From the NCBI GenBank assembly GCA_014529385.2, contig CM043959.1:59656253-59720252 (forward strand): a DNA stretch of 64,000 nt, in the 5' to 3' direction. Position 1 is the stretch's first letter; every line of letters starts with the position of its first letter. Made by a program: the position numbers and the translations under genes. This document shows, in pieces, positions 1 through 12,879 of this stretch. The notes beneath the pieces were generated by a model. That model was not told the DNA's origin and ran no database searches. It saw nothing but the letters and a program-made list of their open reading frames with translations. The DNA comes from Adiantum capillus-veneris. Its lineage: Eukaryota > Streptophyta > Polypodiopsida > Polypodiales > Pteridaceae.

Positions 1-1648
1 CTTGCCGAGCTAGTCCTTAACCATAGCTAGGAACTTTTTGACGACACTAAAGACTTCGTCTTTCCTCTTCAAGAGGTAGATACTCACCTTTTGCGTGGAA
101 TCATCTATGAAAGTCAATAAATATAATCCCCCTACCCCCCTTCCCAAGACTTATGGCATAGGCATGCATAGATCACTATTATCCAAATTTAGGGGATTCC
201 CTAACTTTTGATCTAATGGGAAAGTGGTAAGCCTAGTATGTTTCTTGTATATGCAATGCTCACACAAACTAAAATCAGAATAGTCAAAACATTGTAATCA
301 CTGCATTCCCTTCTGACTCATATGACCAAGCTGGCTATGCCGCAACTTAGAAGGCAGCTAGGCTACATAGATAGAATTATATCATAGAGAAGATACAAAC
401 AAGGAATATAATGAGCCAAAATGTTGGTCTTTGAGCATGACCATGTTACCTTTTTTGGTAATCCAAGAACCATTGCCAAACACTGCAATGTATCCAAGAT
501 CATCAAGTTGTCTTGTTAAAACCATGCTCTTAATTAGGTTTTTGGCCCATGTCCAGCACCTCGCAACATGAACTTAGTATCATTGTGCATACGCAATTTA
601 ACATCTCCAATGCTACATATCTCAAGCTGATGAGAATCACCCACCTTAATTAAACCATGTGTAGAAGCATAAGTGGAGAACCACTCCTTGTGAGGAGTAA
701 CATACCTGACTCAATAATTCAATTCTATGCATAACATTCGTCAAGAGCTAACCATGCCTCTAGACTCGAATCAGAGGTGAAGACTAGTACGTATTACAGT
801 TGTGGCATGTCAGGAACAACATCAACATGTGGAGACTTAATGACATTGAACTCCTTTATCTTCACACTGCTCTTAGGAGGTGCAAAACTTATAACAATGG
901 CTTAACCCATGTGTCCTTTCTTGTGACAACGGTAGCATTCCATGTTCCTTGTGTCACATCCATATCTCTTGCTACATGCATTCTTGTGATCCTAAGAATG
1001 ATCATGACTATGACTAGAACCTCTCTTCCTTTGATTGTTCCTCTAGTGTTAAGAGACTGACGTGCATTGAATATATTTTGTGAGCAAAGTACTAGCAACA
1101 TGAATGAAAACAAGATTGCTCTTAGGGATAGAGTTACTAATGGCAGTGTTAAATGTATCCCATGATACATACAAAGACATAGCAGGAAAATGGCTTTCAT
1201 TTCTTCATCAAAATTAAGCCCCTTTGAAGTCAACTAAGTAAACACATTGTTAAACTCAATCAAGTGTGAACTGACATTGCTACCTTTTCCATGTTAAGAT
1301 GCATAAGCTTCTTCATTAGAAACACTTTGTTTGATGCACTCATACCATCCCATATTGAACATAATGACTCCCATTATACCTTTGTAGTAGTCTTGTCCAT
1401 AGTTGTAAAGAAAATGGACTCACGAAGGTACATGCGAATGGTCTTCATAGCACAAGCATTAAGCTCCTCCCACTGATCATAATGTAAGCACCCTCTTTAT
1501 GCTCTTTCAATTGTGTTGCAAGGCCCTTATTGACCAAGACATCAATCATTACGTTGCTTTTATATTGTGAGTTTGTGCCATCAAACTTCTTGATATAATA
1601 CTCTTCTTTCTCAAAAGTTCTAGCCATGACTGACAAGAGCAAATGCAA
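1..1648 (-). pseudogene. Ty1/copia gag-integrase remnant
   Basis: Decayed copia polyprotein read right to left. Near 1,626 the gag start reads MARTFEKEEYYIKKFDG. At about 917-945 there is a zinc-knuckle start (CYRCHKKGHMG) that runs into a stop before its final Cys. At the left edge the frame reads FIDDSTQKVSIYLLKRKDE, typical of the copia integrase core, preceded by a GAG-pre-integrase-like CEHCIYKKHTR. The frame is broken by many stops and shifts, and the element continues beyond the left window edge. Copia order (gag, protease, integrase, RT) fits these pieces. Not functional. Confidence 0.8.
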
Positions 1649-2508
1649 GAGAGCAACGCTAGGAACTTATGGTAAATTCTTTGCCAAAATTTCAACATAG
1701 TGTCAAGAAAGTGTCCTCTACTCAAAGATCAAAATCTCAACAAGAAACTCAATAAAATCACTACAATGTCAATGCAAAAGAGTGTTGCAGGCAAACTAGA
1801 GGACTTGTGGAAAAAAATCGACAAAGTATCCTCTATATAGAGATCAAAATCTCAAGCCAAATAAAAAAAAATTGAATGCATAAAGTATCAAGAGTTCTCT
1901 CTAGACATAAATTGGCATATACTACTCAAAGAAATTGTCAAAAGACTGCCAACTTGGCATCAAAGCACCTATACCCACCTATATATATCATATGATGAGG
2001 CCACGAATAGGAATCCCTAGCAACCTTATCCACCTCACATTGTGTAACGCGGACCCGAGTGCTAGGATTCGAAAAACCTCATGCAACAACCCTTGCAAAA
2101 GGCTATGTAAACATGACTAGCCATAGTCTCAAAAAGGGCCCTTTTGCACTGAGTCTGAAAAACGATCGAGATTGCCAAATCAACTACACAATGGCGTATA
2201 CCCGGCGTATATAGGTATTATCCACAACACAACGTACATGAGTCATAAAATCGCTACAAAAATAGAGGATACAAACATAATCAATCACCAACAACAAGTA
2301 CACAAGCAGAATAGATCCCTACAAGGATAACTCTCTCAAAAGATCTCACATCACAAAATCCGTGCCAACATATGCATAATCCACATGCATAGAACTCCCA
2401 GTTGAACCAAAATAATGAAAAAGCTATCAATAAAACACATACGGCATAACCAAATCTCTCTCAAGATGCATAGAGAGCTCATAAAACACTTGTAGGTCAT
2501 CATAGATG
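1649..2508. other. Non-coding stretch next to copia remnant
   Basis: No gene recognised. A short imperfect direct repeat (CCTCTA...GATCAAAATCTCAA) occurs near 1,712 and 1,828. The stretch is probably leader or LTR debris of the copia remnant, but no primer-binding site could be placed here. Confidence 0.4.
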
Positions 2509-3353
<845 letters not shown>

Positions 3354-3547
3354 ACTCTAATACCACTTGAAGAGTGCACGACATGGAGTGAGAGGGAGAA
3401 GAAGAGCAGACATAGCATGTTGGTGGATCTCTCAATTAGGATTAAAATGCCTCACTACTCTATATGATCAAAAGAATAGATAAGGGTTAGTACAATCAAT
3501 GTGATGGGTGTCTACCAGCTAGCCTTGAACCTTAAAAATCCTCAACA
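3354..3547 (-). mobile_element. PBS plus short 5' LTR of a minus-strand LTR element
   Basis: On the minus strand, positions 3,365-3,354 read TGGTATTAGAGT, a primer-binding site of the initiator-Met-tRNA type. The LTR lies to its right: it starts TGTTGAGGATTTTTAAGG at 3,547 and ends CTCTTCA at 3,368, with AG as spacer. That gives a 180-bp LTR with TG...CA ends. It abuts a copia RT remnant on its right, which suggests insertion into older copia DNA. The partner LTR was not found. The copia fragment at 1-1,648 may or may not belong to it. Confidence 0.6.
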
Positions 3548-3840
3548 CCTTTCATCAAGTTTGGATGAGAAGAACATGTTAAAATCCAATAAGTTGGACA
3601 TTTCAAAAACCCACAACCAAAATTGGACCCAACCTTTACCAGGAGTCTTATAAAGAGCTAAACAACCAAGGTGGAAGGCCAAAAGTACATAAAAGTAGTG
3701 AGATCTATCATCTAAAACTCCTTGTCCAATGTCTCCATAGAATCGCAACATGCTCAACATGGCTACATATAATCACAAGATCATTTACATAGAGGATAAT
3801 AAGAGTATCAATTCTGCCTCACTGGAAATGTAAAAATTTG
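3548..3840 (-). pseudogene. Copia reverse transcriptase remnant
   Basis: A short minus-strand stretch near 3,770-3,810 reads DTLIILYVNDLVIICS, matching the YVDD catalytic box of copia RT with D to N at the third position. Surrounding frames are broken. Only a fragment of RT is recognisable; it is truncated on the left at the LTR ending at 3,547. Confidence 0.55.
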
Positions 3841-3933
3841 GGTAGGTAGAAGAATGATAGAAGAAGTGTCATAGAAACAAAATATCTATCTTATGGTAAC
3901 ATGCTTCTTGCATCAGTTTTTGATCTCTCATAT

Positions 3934-3945
3934 TGGTATCAGAGC
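3934..3945 (+). other. Primer-binding site (initiator tRNA-Met type)
   Basis: TGGTATCAGAGC follows ATCTCTCATAT, which also occurs at the end of the LTR-like segment at about 9,281. This suggests the 5' boundary of a plus-strand LTR element running from about 3.8 to 9.3 kb. The 5' LTR itself (perhaps starting TGTAA at about 3,828) is too diverged to define. Confidence 0.5.
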
Positions 3946-4011
3946 AAGGTGGGGCACGGCATGATGGCAGCCATGGAGGAGGGGGAGAACCGACATGGAG
4001 ATGTGGCATGG

Positions 4012-4014
<3 letters not shown>

Positions 4015-4082
<68 letters not shown>
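4015..4082. repeat. Microsatellite (CT)n
   Basis: About 34 uninterrupted CT units, just inside the putative plus-strand LTR element. Confidence 0.98.
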
Positions 4083-4083
<1 letters not shown>

Positions 4084-7000
4084 ATTAGCTTCAACGGGCA
4101 TGGGACTGGCATCTTGTAGAGCTTTGAATCTTGTGGCCGAACACAGATGACCACAGGAGTGACATTTTACATGGAGAGGGAGCCAAGGCGAGATTGCCCA
4201 AGAAAGGGGAGTATTTTTTGTCAAAGCATCTCAGCATGTCGTAGCCCACACAAGACGCTTTGCCTCTTTTTCTCCTTGGCTCAGTGCCTCCTGCATCGCT
4301 GGTCACCATGGCCAGGTTCAAAGTTCACATTATTTTTGTCAGAAGGTGTTGGCACCCTACTTTGGGGCACCCTCTCCTATTATGAGCCACATCCCATGTG
4401 AGCCACGAGGTACGCTTCAACCACCTCGACTCCGAATCGTGGGAAGATTATGCAAGGCATGCAAATTTTTTATATCCAAGGCATGCAGTACATCTTCAAT
4501 TTTAGAAATTATAGACCTCCATAACTCCCCAATCGCAGCTTGCATGACATGTTGATATTGCAAGCAATTACATTACATAAGTCATGCAAAATCCATGCAA
4601 GGCATGGTGATGGTCGGGGGAGAACCATGGACATGCATGGGGGTCAATCTCTTGCGACCTCCAATCTTTGCATTTTTTAATGAAATAAGTGGGGCTTGCA
4701 AGGGCAAAGATGGGTATTTACCATGGAGGCCTCTCAAGTGGAACTGCAAAGAAGATTTACAAAGCTAAAGAGGCTAGAACAAGGTTAGGAATTGTTCGGT
4801 TTATTTAAATTCTAATTCAATCTAGAGTTTATTTTGTAGAAACACTATATGAGCTTGAGGAAAATAGCACAGCTATCTCTACAAGAAGTGTTTGGCAATT
4901 CCAAACTTGGTTATGTCCTCTTGGTGCTATGAAGAAGGTTTTCATTATGAGGTTTTCATTATGATCAAGTTTTCTTTGTTCCCTATCCTTTCACGGCAAG
5001 GCAAGGTGCTATGAGCACTTAATGAGTAGTTAGGGAATTTGAGAGGAACATGAAAGTCATCAAAATATCTGGAAAAGCAAGGCTTTCAGGAGGACGGCTC
5101 CATATCTATACATGCATTGGGTGCAAGGTCACTCCAAAGAATATACAGCTTGCCAAAGTGGAGGCAAATTAAATACATGAAGCACATTGACATTTACGAC
5201 TATGAGCTAAATCAAACGTTGATAGCCATATCACAAGGTGCTACGACTTTCGATGTCAAGGGTGGTGATTCCAAAAAGTTGGTAAGTATGTTAAATTTAA
5301 ATCATGTTTTGAACTTATTCAAGCTTACAAAATTTTCAACAATGCCAACTTGACAAGCAAATGTTGCTTTGGTCAGCAAAGTTTTGCAGCTAGATGAAGT
5401 TTGATAGCTACATTTCCTGAGCTATCTATTGTCACAATTTGACAAGGTCGATTGACATCTGTTGTTAGCAGGAGCATATGTTAGCTATGACCATAGGCTC
5501 CATCTTATCTTATCTTTTTGTTGTATTTATGCAAAGCAAGGCTTCAATTTAGGGAGTATTGCATAAAAGTTTCCAAATTTTGGAATATGCTATCAACATA
5601 TGAACTTCGGGAAAATTTTTGAAACATTTCTAAATAATCTTTCACTTAGGGTTAGTATGGGCCGGCCCAAATGGGCATGCTTGGTACATACAACAACTCT
5701 CACTTTGTCAATATCCATGGCTTCGTTTAATATACAGGGCTATGAGCCAGATTCATCAACATAGTTAGCTATGAGCTAGCATCAAGCACAAGAACAACAA
5801 ATGCAAACTAAACTTTACTCTCAAATGAGCATCTACTTATGAATTTCAAGATCACTGACCATAAAGGGCGGCAAGGTTAGCCCATTTCAAGTTCCTCTTG
5901 TTTTTTTGTGTTTTAACCTTTAAATTGGAAATGATTTCCCTATTGTTTTTTTTTTGTGCTTTAACCTTTAAATTGGAAATGATTTCCCTATTGTGCAAAG
6001 CAAAATTGCTTTGACAACTTTAATGAGAATCAAGGTTTTCTGTTCTATGAAAAAGTATTACTCATGACTTAGGATCAAGGGTAATGGCACACATGTTTGG
6101 CGTATTCACAAGAAGAGGGTATAAGCTCACAATCTATGTTTGGCAAAACGATGAAATGTGATGTATCCATGCCGTTACAAATAGTGCAAGGCACGTATGG
6201 CATTGGCTCACACTGTTGAGACCATCATTGAAGCCAAGAGCTTACTTTTTTAATATGCATGCATGGCATGCCAAGTTAGTGGGATTCATTCCACACCATC
6301 ATTGTTTACACTTCGCTATAACATCAGTTACTCTGTTCAAGATGAGTTGAGGCTGGTAGATTTGTCGATGATCATTGTATATGTCTACAGTGGCGGGCAT
6401 TTTACATCATTGGCTCTATGCACAAGGTGCAGCCAATAAAGATGATCTTTTCCTATAGGTAGCAAGTAGGCATGGCCTCACTATTAAGGAATCGATTCAT
6501 GGGATGTCATGAATAGACTAAGAGGACGTCCAAGCAGGTAATCTCTTGGGTGAACACCCAAGAAAATCTAGTATGATTATCTTCTTTGGGTGTCGGGATT
6601 TTTTCTCTTCTTTTCATGGGGAGAAAGCTTATTTTAAGATCCATTTGTGAATAGGATTCCAACTTGAGAAGATCTATTGCTTACTTGCAACATTGATTGT
6701 GTCTGTAGGAGTGGTATTTTTTGGGGCTAAGGCAATACCCAAGGTTACCAATTCAATACTACTTGATTTTCACTAATCTCTTATTTGGTGTTTAATAGGT
6801 GAAAGACATACTGGGTCCTTTTGAGCCTGAAATTTTGGTAATGTATCTTTCAGGTGTGGACAGTGCACTTGACTCTAGGTAAGTGTAAGCTAGTTTCCAC
6901 CTTTAGGTAAACATGTGATTTGGTTAAGTTTCATTTTTGAATATGCTTTGATTGGCTTTTACAAGTGGGATGATATTGCTAGAATGCTTTCATCCATTCT

Positions 7001-8155
7001 GCTCTTCAGACACATGACAAGGTCGTGCTGGATCGCACTAATTTGGGACAGTGATGTGCCAGATACTTTTTTGCAACACAGATGCCTCTCTATAGCCCAA
7101 GATACTCACAACACCCCCGTTCACTAGACATCAATATCAAATTCGCACACCTCTGCAAGCATACCACCATTTGCACGCTTTGCACAATTGACAGACATCA
7201 TACCATCCCAATTTTTCTCATTTCAAAGAATCTCACAACGCATACCTCTCTCTCAAACACACAAAAGGCCTGGGGGGCACACATGCTCACACACCGGCAC
7301 CAAACACTTTGAGCAAAGCAAAGACAAGAAGGGTGTAAGGGGGAAGAAGCGACACAAAATTCCGCTAAGGTTTGCTTTAGCTATGACAAAAAAAACATCT
7401 ACCGACACCATACAACTTGCTACCATCGGCTCCATCAACACGGCCTTGACAAGCATAAAAAGTTGATCTCGATAGCCCTCGTTGGTGCCCTCTTGACCTT
7501 GGAGTCCTCCTTCTTCTGCCTTGTTGCAGAAGCATCAAAGAGCCTCCCTCCTTGGAACTCTCCTTCTCCAAAAGACTCCCAGAACTGCAAAAAAATGTCC
7601 CCTATATGGGCGTGGGCAACCACCCTCTTTTTGTATCAACCACATTTCAACTTTGCTTTTTGCATGCGAAGCACTTCTTGCTATTTACGGCCTTCCTTGA
7701 GCTCCAAGGTTCCCATGAGCACTCCCTTAACTAGAACCTGACGGCATCGTCGGTGCTCCCAACTTGCTCCTCAAAAATGTTTGGCGTGGGAACCACCCCT
7801 TCACAGGACCTGCCATGTCCTCATCTGCTCCACGCGCCACCATCATCTTTGATAATGCCCTCGACCTCTGTCACCACCCAAAATCGGCACGGGCTCTGTC
7901 CCCACCATCATCAGTTTCGCAAACTCACCCGATGCAGCGCCCATAAGGGCACCACCATAGCCACGCCTTGAGAGCCTCCCTGATTGTGCCCTTTGCTATG
8001 GTCAACACGTTTTGGCTACACCAACGTTTTGGAAAGCCACCATAGGAGTGTGCTCATGAGCAGAGGGAGGAATAAAGGGAGATGAACGTTGTCAGGTTTT
8101 TCATGCGTACTCTTTTCTACATGCCACCTTGCTCCACCATGGCCACGAGCACAAA
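4083..8155. other. Long stretch without recognisable genes
   Basis: AT-rich DNA with only short open frames on both strands, none matching a family I recognise. Contains a short tandem duplication (5,908-5,994). From about 7.1 kb the sequence is GC-richer and cysteine- or proline-rich in translation, but has stops in all frames. By position it is mostly the internal region of old LTR elements. Confidence 0.4.
5908..5994. repeat. Tandem duplication, about 47-bp period
   Basis: The block TTTAACCTTTAAATTGGAAA followed by TGATTTCCCTATTG occurs twice in tandem, each copy preceded by a T tract and GTG(T/C). Nearly identical copies imply a recent local duplication. Confidence 0.85.
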
Positions 8156-8205
8156 GCTCTAATACCATGTCAAAGTTGGCGTTGTGGAAGCATAGAGACC
8201 AAGTG

Positions 8206-8252
<47 letters not shown>

Positions 8253-8441
8253 TCCTAAACCAATCAACCTTGACAATGAGTAAATGATGATAATACAATG
8301 GGGGTTGCGGGTTGCTTATATAGCAACCTCAGTAACTTTCCCTACCCAGACTTTGACAAATAAGCAAAATAAGTACCTAAAAGCCAAAATAAATAATGGG
8401 ATCACATTGGGTAGTTCACTTGAGATGCCAAAACTCTAACA
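8156..8441 (-). mobile_element. PBS and 274-bp LTR of a minus-strand element
   Basis: Minus-strand PBS TGGTATTAGAGC at 8,156-8,167 abuts an LTR at 8,168-8,441 with TG...CA ends: it starts TGTTAGAGTTTTGGC and ends CAACTTTGACA. Inside it are a TATA-like TATATAAG (about 8,315-8,322) and a CT tract on the coding strand. The internal region would run leftward but has no recognisable gag or pol, so this is a truncated or non-autonomous element. No partner LTR or TSD was found. Confidence 0.75.
8210..8250. repeat. Microsatellite (GA)n inside an LTR
   Basis: About 20 GA units within the transcribed part of the LTR at 8,168-8,441 (CT on the LTR's coding strand). Confidence 0.95.
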
Positions 8442-8464
8442 AACACTCCTTAGTGCTACCAGGC

Positions 8465-8712
8465 ATCCATAGATGGATAGGCTGATTGCAAGTGTTTTCT
8501 TATGCTAAAGGATATGCTAAGTGCGTACGTTAGCACAAAGCAAGCCAACAAGCAATAATTGTACCCCAAGTTTACAAGTCATTTTTGGAAGAGTGTCTGT
8601 AAGTGGTGTGGAAACACACATCAGTATTGCGAGTCATCGATGAGGGATAGACGGATTACAAGTGTTTATCTTGTGCTAAAGGATATGCTAAGCGCATACA
8701 ATAGCACAAAAC
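8465..8712. repeat. Direct repeat pair, about 80 bp, 170 bp apart
   Basis: Copies at about 8,465-8,545 and 8,635-8,712 share GATAG(G/A)C(T/G)GATT(G/A)CAAGTG, GCTAAAGGATATGCTAAG and TAGCACAAA. Origin unknown. Confidence 0.75.
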
Positions 8713-8903
8713 AATTCAGTTAGAAAGATTATCTCTCTAGTTGGAGTTTGTTTACCATGAGGAAAAGCATGTTGATAACAAGTCAAGGACTTAATCCTGG
8801 CAAATGAGTTATGTCAGCCTGTTACTTTCATGGAAAGTGAGAAGAGGTATTCTTTTAGACACCTCTTAGCTACAGAAACTCATTCAATGTACTCTAGTGA
8901 GTT

Positions 8904-9281
8904 TTGAATGGAGTCTACACTATATTGGATACACAAGATAGTTGCCCAAGGTCAACAATGTGGAAAATCAAGATGTTCATCTTGATTTCATTGAACCTCC
9001 TATTGAACCGTGTTTCGATCAAATGGACAACTGGATCCGTGAAGGATACCACTATGGAAAACATTAGTGTTCTTATGAAGATATCACCACTTTTGTTTTT
9101 GAGGATGAAAACGCTTCTCCAAGGGGAGAGTAATGTAAGGCCTAAGGTAGGACTGGGTAGTAGGCCAAGGTCCGCGATGCTCATGCGATTCAAGGGGCTA
9201 TACTTAGTAGGCTAGGGGCCTATATATGGCATGGATGGATGGATGGAGAGTTGCATGCATCAATTCCCAATCTCTCATATT
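8904..9281 (+). mobile_element. 3' end of a plus-strand LTR element with PPT and LTR
   Basis: One plus-strand frame ends with VHLDFIEPPIEPCFDQMDNW and later FVFEDENASPRGE, resembling the last residues of a gypsy-type polyprotein. A polypurine tract (AAGGGGAGAG, about 9,121-9,130) is followed by TGTAAGGCCTAAGG, a plausible LTR start, with TATATATGGC at about 9,221. The segment ends ATCTCTCATATT, as found before the PBS at 3,934. I infer the decayed 3' end of the element starting near 3.8 kb. The boundaries are uncertain. Confidence 0.45.
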
Positions 9282-10878
9282 GGAAGGAATGTGCCTCGTT
9301 GTGATTCGACACCCACCTTCTTGTGTGGAGGAAGTAGCAAGGCAACCGCTTTTTTGGAATGCATATATGATTGATTAATAAGGGTGTCGGCTATGAGAGA
9401 GGACACACATTGATTGGACTAGATGGAATGATGGTTTGGCACCTTTTTAACGTCATTACTTAGATGCTTCCTTGGTTGGTGCACATTTGTGTGGTGCTAC
9501 CTACGGGATCTACAAAGGGGTTGTTACATGCATGACAGAGATTAATGAGGCTTGCTAAACGACATGGCTATATTGGGAGATAGACTATTTTTCAAATTGT
9601 GCAATGCAAAACAGCTTACTATTCCTTTTAGCTTCTAGTAAGTCTTCTATCATGGTCATACTTATGGTGTAGCTTTGTAACCTTTTTATGTTTAAATCAT
9701 GCAGCTGGGGAAAAAAGGAATCACTGTATTCATCTTTTGGCTAGGTTGCTTATTCTCTTTTGGTGATGGGGAAGAATTTTGATAGGCACTTACTTTCAAG
9801 TTCAAGTTGTTTTTGGTTCGTTTCATATAAATAAGCTATAAAGGTACTCACATGAGCTCAAGAGATTTGGAATGATCAACAACACTTTGTACGTACTTCA
9901 TATTCTAGCTTACACAAATTTGGGATCAAACAGATAGTTAATGTTTTGTTTTTTATGCCTTGCCTAGTCCATTGATCACCTACACACATTGCTTGCTGAT
10001 TTAGGTATTGTGTAAATGTCGTAGGCAGCACAAGTGTAGATTCCTCAATTTGGGCAGCACGCCAACAAACAATAGATTCACTGGTTTAAACAATATCAAT
10101 GCAGATTTATCGATTTAGGTAGCACAAGTGCAAATTTTTCAATTTAGGTAGCACTCATTGGTGTCAATTCGTCGATCTTGGGAACACTAATTACAAAATT
10201 ATGCTATAGTGGTTGGCCACCACTACCACTAATATGATTTTGTTAACCTGGATAAATAATAGAATAGATTTGGACTTGGATCTACTTTTGCATTTGATTT
10301 ATGATGATTTGATGTCAACAATGTTTATGAAATTGGACATGAGATTAATGACAATTGATTATTGAACGATGTTTATGACCAATGATATCCTGATACATCA
10401 AGATATGTCATATATTGCTTATTGTCGTGGTATGGAATACTAGAATATGCAGTATGTGGATGATGACAGGCATAAGCAAACTTGTTTGTTTAAGTTTATG
10501 AGTTTTTATTTTTATACATTATATTTTTGGCACATAAGTTTAACCATTGTTTTTTACAAGCATCATTTGCACATTAATAACATAGCAACTGAGGATAGTT
10601 GCTTTTCTAACACAAAGGTATGTAATGGAAATTGATAAATATTTTATTTATTGCAACTGACAAGTGGCAAAAGCACAATTACTTTATGTCCGAGCAGATA
10701 GTTTGTAATGATTTTTGAGCATTCAAGAAATCTGTAAATATATACGTGCAAGAGGAAAATGCTCACTCTTGTATGGAGGAAGATTGCACCTAATGCTTAG
10801 TGTCTCTTCTTCTCTCCTCTCACATCTCCTCTCTTTATGCATGTGTAGTACTCCGCTCTAGGAAATGCACTTGCACGT

Positions 10879-10879
<1 letters not shown>
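9282..10879. other. Intergenic DNA, no gene seen
   Basis: AT-rich sequence without long frames. Between about 10,022 and 10,190 a degenerate 30-40 bp motif (GGTAGCACAAGTGCAAATTT / TTCAATTTAGGTAGCAC) recurs about four times. Confidence 0.5.

Positions 10880-10962
<83 letters not shown>
10880..10962. repeat. Microsatellite (CT)n
   Basis: About 41 CT units. Confidence 0.98.
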
Positions 10963-10963
<1 letters not shown>

Positions 10964-11985
10964 TGTGTATAGCTTTGATTTTGTGCATGTACAATTCATC
11001 AAGTATGCAAGTTCAATGGTTTTATTGCTTGTATCATGTCATTTTCTATATTTTGTAGGCACCTTGTGCTCCCGGCTGTAGCCTGTTCATACATAATCGA
11101 ACTTTGTGTGACAAATCATTTGTAGCTCGTAGGACGAAAGATTCACCTAGAATTTTAAACTAATTACATCAACACTATCTTTTGACACAATTAGGTAGTT
11201 AATAAGAATATTGATGCCTGACCTAGCTACGACTACGAGGGGCAAGCGCATCTATGGGGGACCATGAAAGAGGCTCCAATGGGGAGAGAACTTGCACTTA
11301 TTGATGGGTTGGAAGCTTCGACGCTAGTACATGTAAGGCATTAAAAAGTCAAATTTTCAATCTTGAAGAAGGAAACCCTAGATTGAATAGCATAGTAACA
11401 GAGTAATTGAGGTTGTTACAAGCACAAGAAATGGGGATGAAGAGCGGCTAGTTTAGTGTTAGAGACGAGGAAATTGACAAGGAATTTGTTGATGCAAGGG
11501 GTGAGGTACTTGTGGAAAATAGAGAGGCAACATTGGAGAGCAATTGCAATTGTCGGGCCCAATAGAATACATAGTCTTGGCAAGAGGGAAGGGCTTGAGA
11601 GCATGAGTAGACCACACTAATGTCAACAGACATGTTCGACACATTGGTGTTGCAATCTTCGCCGAGCCCAAATTGGCTTTGCTAGGCAGAAGCTCTCAGA
11701 ATACCACAACATAGAAAGCACAAAATGCAAAAAGCAATTAGAAGTGATAAGATTGATTTTGCTGGCCGTGATTTGTCTTAATTGACAACGCAAACACAAA
11801 AGGTCCATTTTGATGTTCATATAAGGCAAATAGATGATGTAAATTATTCTTGCAGCCTCATTGTCTGCCTTGGTAAACTAGCATCACAACGATAATGTAA
11901 ATATGATGCTAACATTAAAGATTTTTCAAACAAAAAGTGTGGGTCAAGCACAACATCCCTTTCCAACAAACCTTCTTTCACGCCA
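10963..11985. other. Intergenic DNA, no gene recognised
   Basis: Several short minus-strand frames overlap at 11.4-11.8 kb, but they are mutually exclusive readings of one stretch and match no family I know. It could be the far-decayed 3' part of the PPR pseudogene to the right. Confidence 0.35.
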
Positions 11986-12720
11986 CAGAAGTATATTCCA
12001 TTCCCTATTTTCCTATGCCTAGAGCACCACAGGCTTGCAACATACAAGCAAAGGTAACAACAATGGGGAAGATACCTCAACTTGCATATTCTTGGAGCAT
12101 TCGATTGATTTATCACAATAGCCATGCTTAGTATATCTAGTGATAAGTGCATTCCACAACACAAGATCTTGACAGCAAATGTCGTTGACCTCAAGAGTTG
12201 ATCACTTGCAAGGGCACCACATTTAGCATACATATCCACCACTTTGTGGAAAGCATTTCATTTTTGTCCAGTAACCCCATGTATTTCATGGCCCTTTTCA
12301 ATGACTTGCATGTTGCCACAGGCGTTGAGAATGCATACAAAGGTGGATGCATTGGGAGAAGGGTCATCATGATGCATGGGTTTGAAAAGTTTGAGTGCTT
12401 GCTGGCCATGATGGGCATACCCTACGATGAGCACATTCCAAGTGACAATATCCTGAAGTGGAAGCTCATCGAAGACTTCTTTTGCTTTGGTGAGGGCACC
12501 ACACTTGGGATACATTTTGACTAAGCTACTTCCAATAAAGGGGTTTTTGAGCAAATCCTTCTCAGGATGAGAGCTTGAAGTAGGCTTCCTCTACGAAGAT
12601 CTTTTTGGTGGATGCTAAGTTTGAGATAGACGAGAGTAGGCTCACGAAAGAATCTCTCACTAACCTTAGGAGGTCAAAAGCTTGTTGTGGACAAGCAACA
12701 CTAGGCAGGGGCAGCCTTCT
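11986..12720 (-). pseudogene. Pentatricopeptide repeat (PPR) pseudogene
   Basis: Minus-strand reading gives PPR repeats of the plant PLS type. At about 12,554-12,258 it reads NPFIGSSLVKMYPKCGAL, then AKEVFDELPLQDIVTWNVLI, then GYAHHGQQALKLF. Further left, in other frames, come VDMYAKCGAL and DLVLWNALITRYTKHGY. In land plants these proteins bind organelle RNA. The reading frame is broken by several shifts and stops (for example after VTGQK at 12,258), there is no start, and the C-terminal E/DYW region is not seen. It adjoins the SnRK2-type pseudogene on the same strand. Confidence 0.85.
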
Positions 12721-12879
12721 GGCTCAACACATATTTATTGCATTGTGATTAGTTAATGGACTTAAAAATTACAGAATGCCTTGTGCTTAGTCAAGGAAAG
12801 ATTATGAACAATTTTGACTCCACTTAGTCATGTGCCCGTGTTACATGTACATGCACACATATAAGTCACGTCACTAAAC

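Noticed and set aside
7100-8150. Overlapping cysteine/proline-rich frames as a host gene
   Set aside because: Frames on both strands are short, mutually exclusive and match no family; the region adjoins an LTR and PBS and is best read as decayed retroelement interior.
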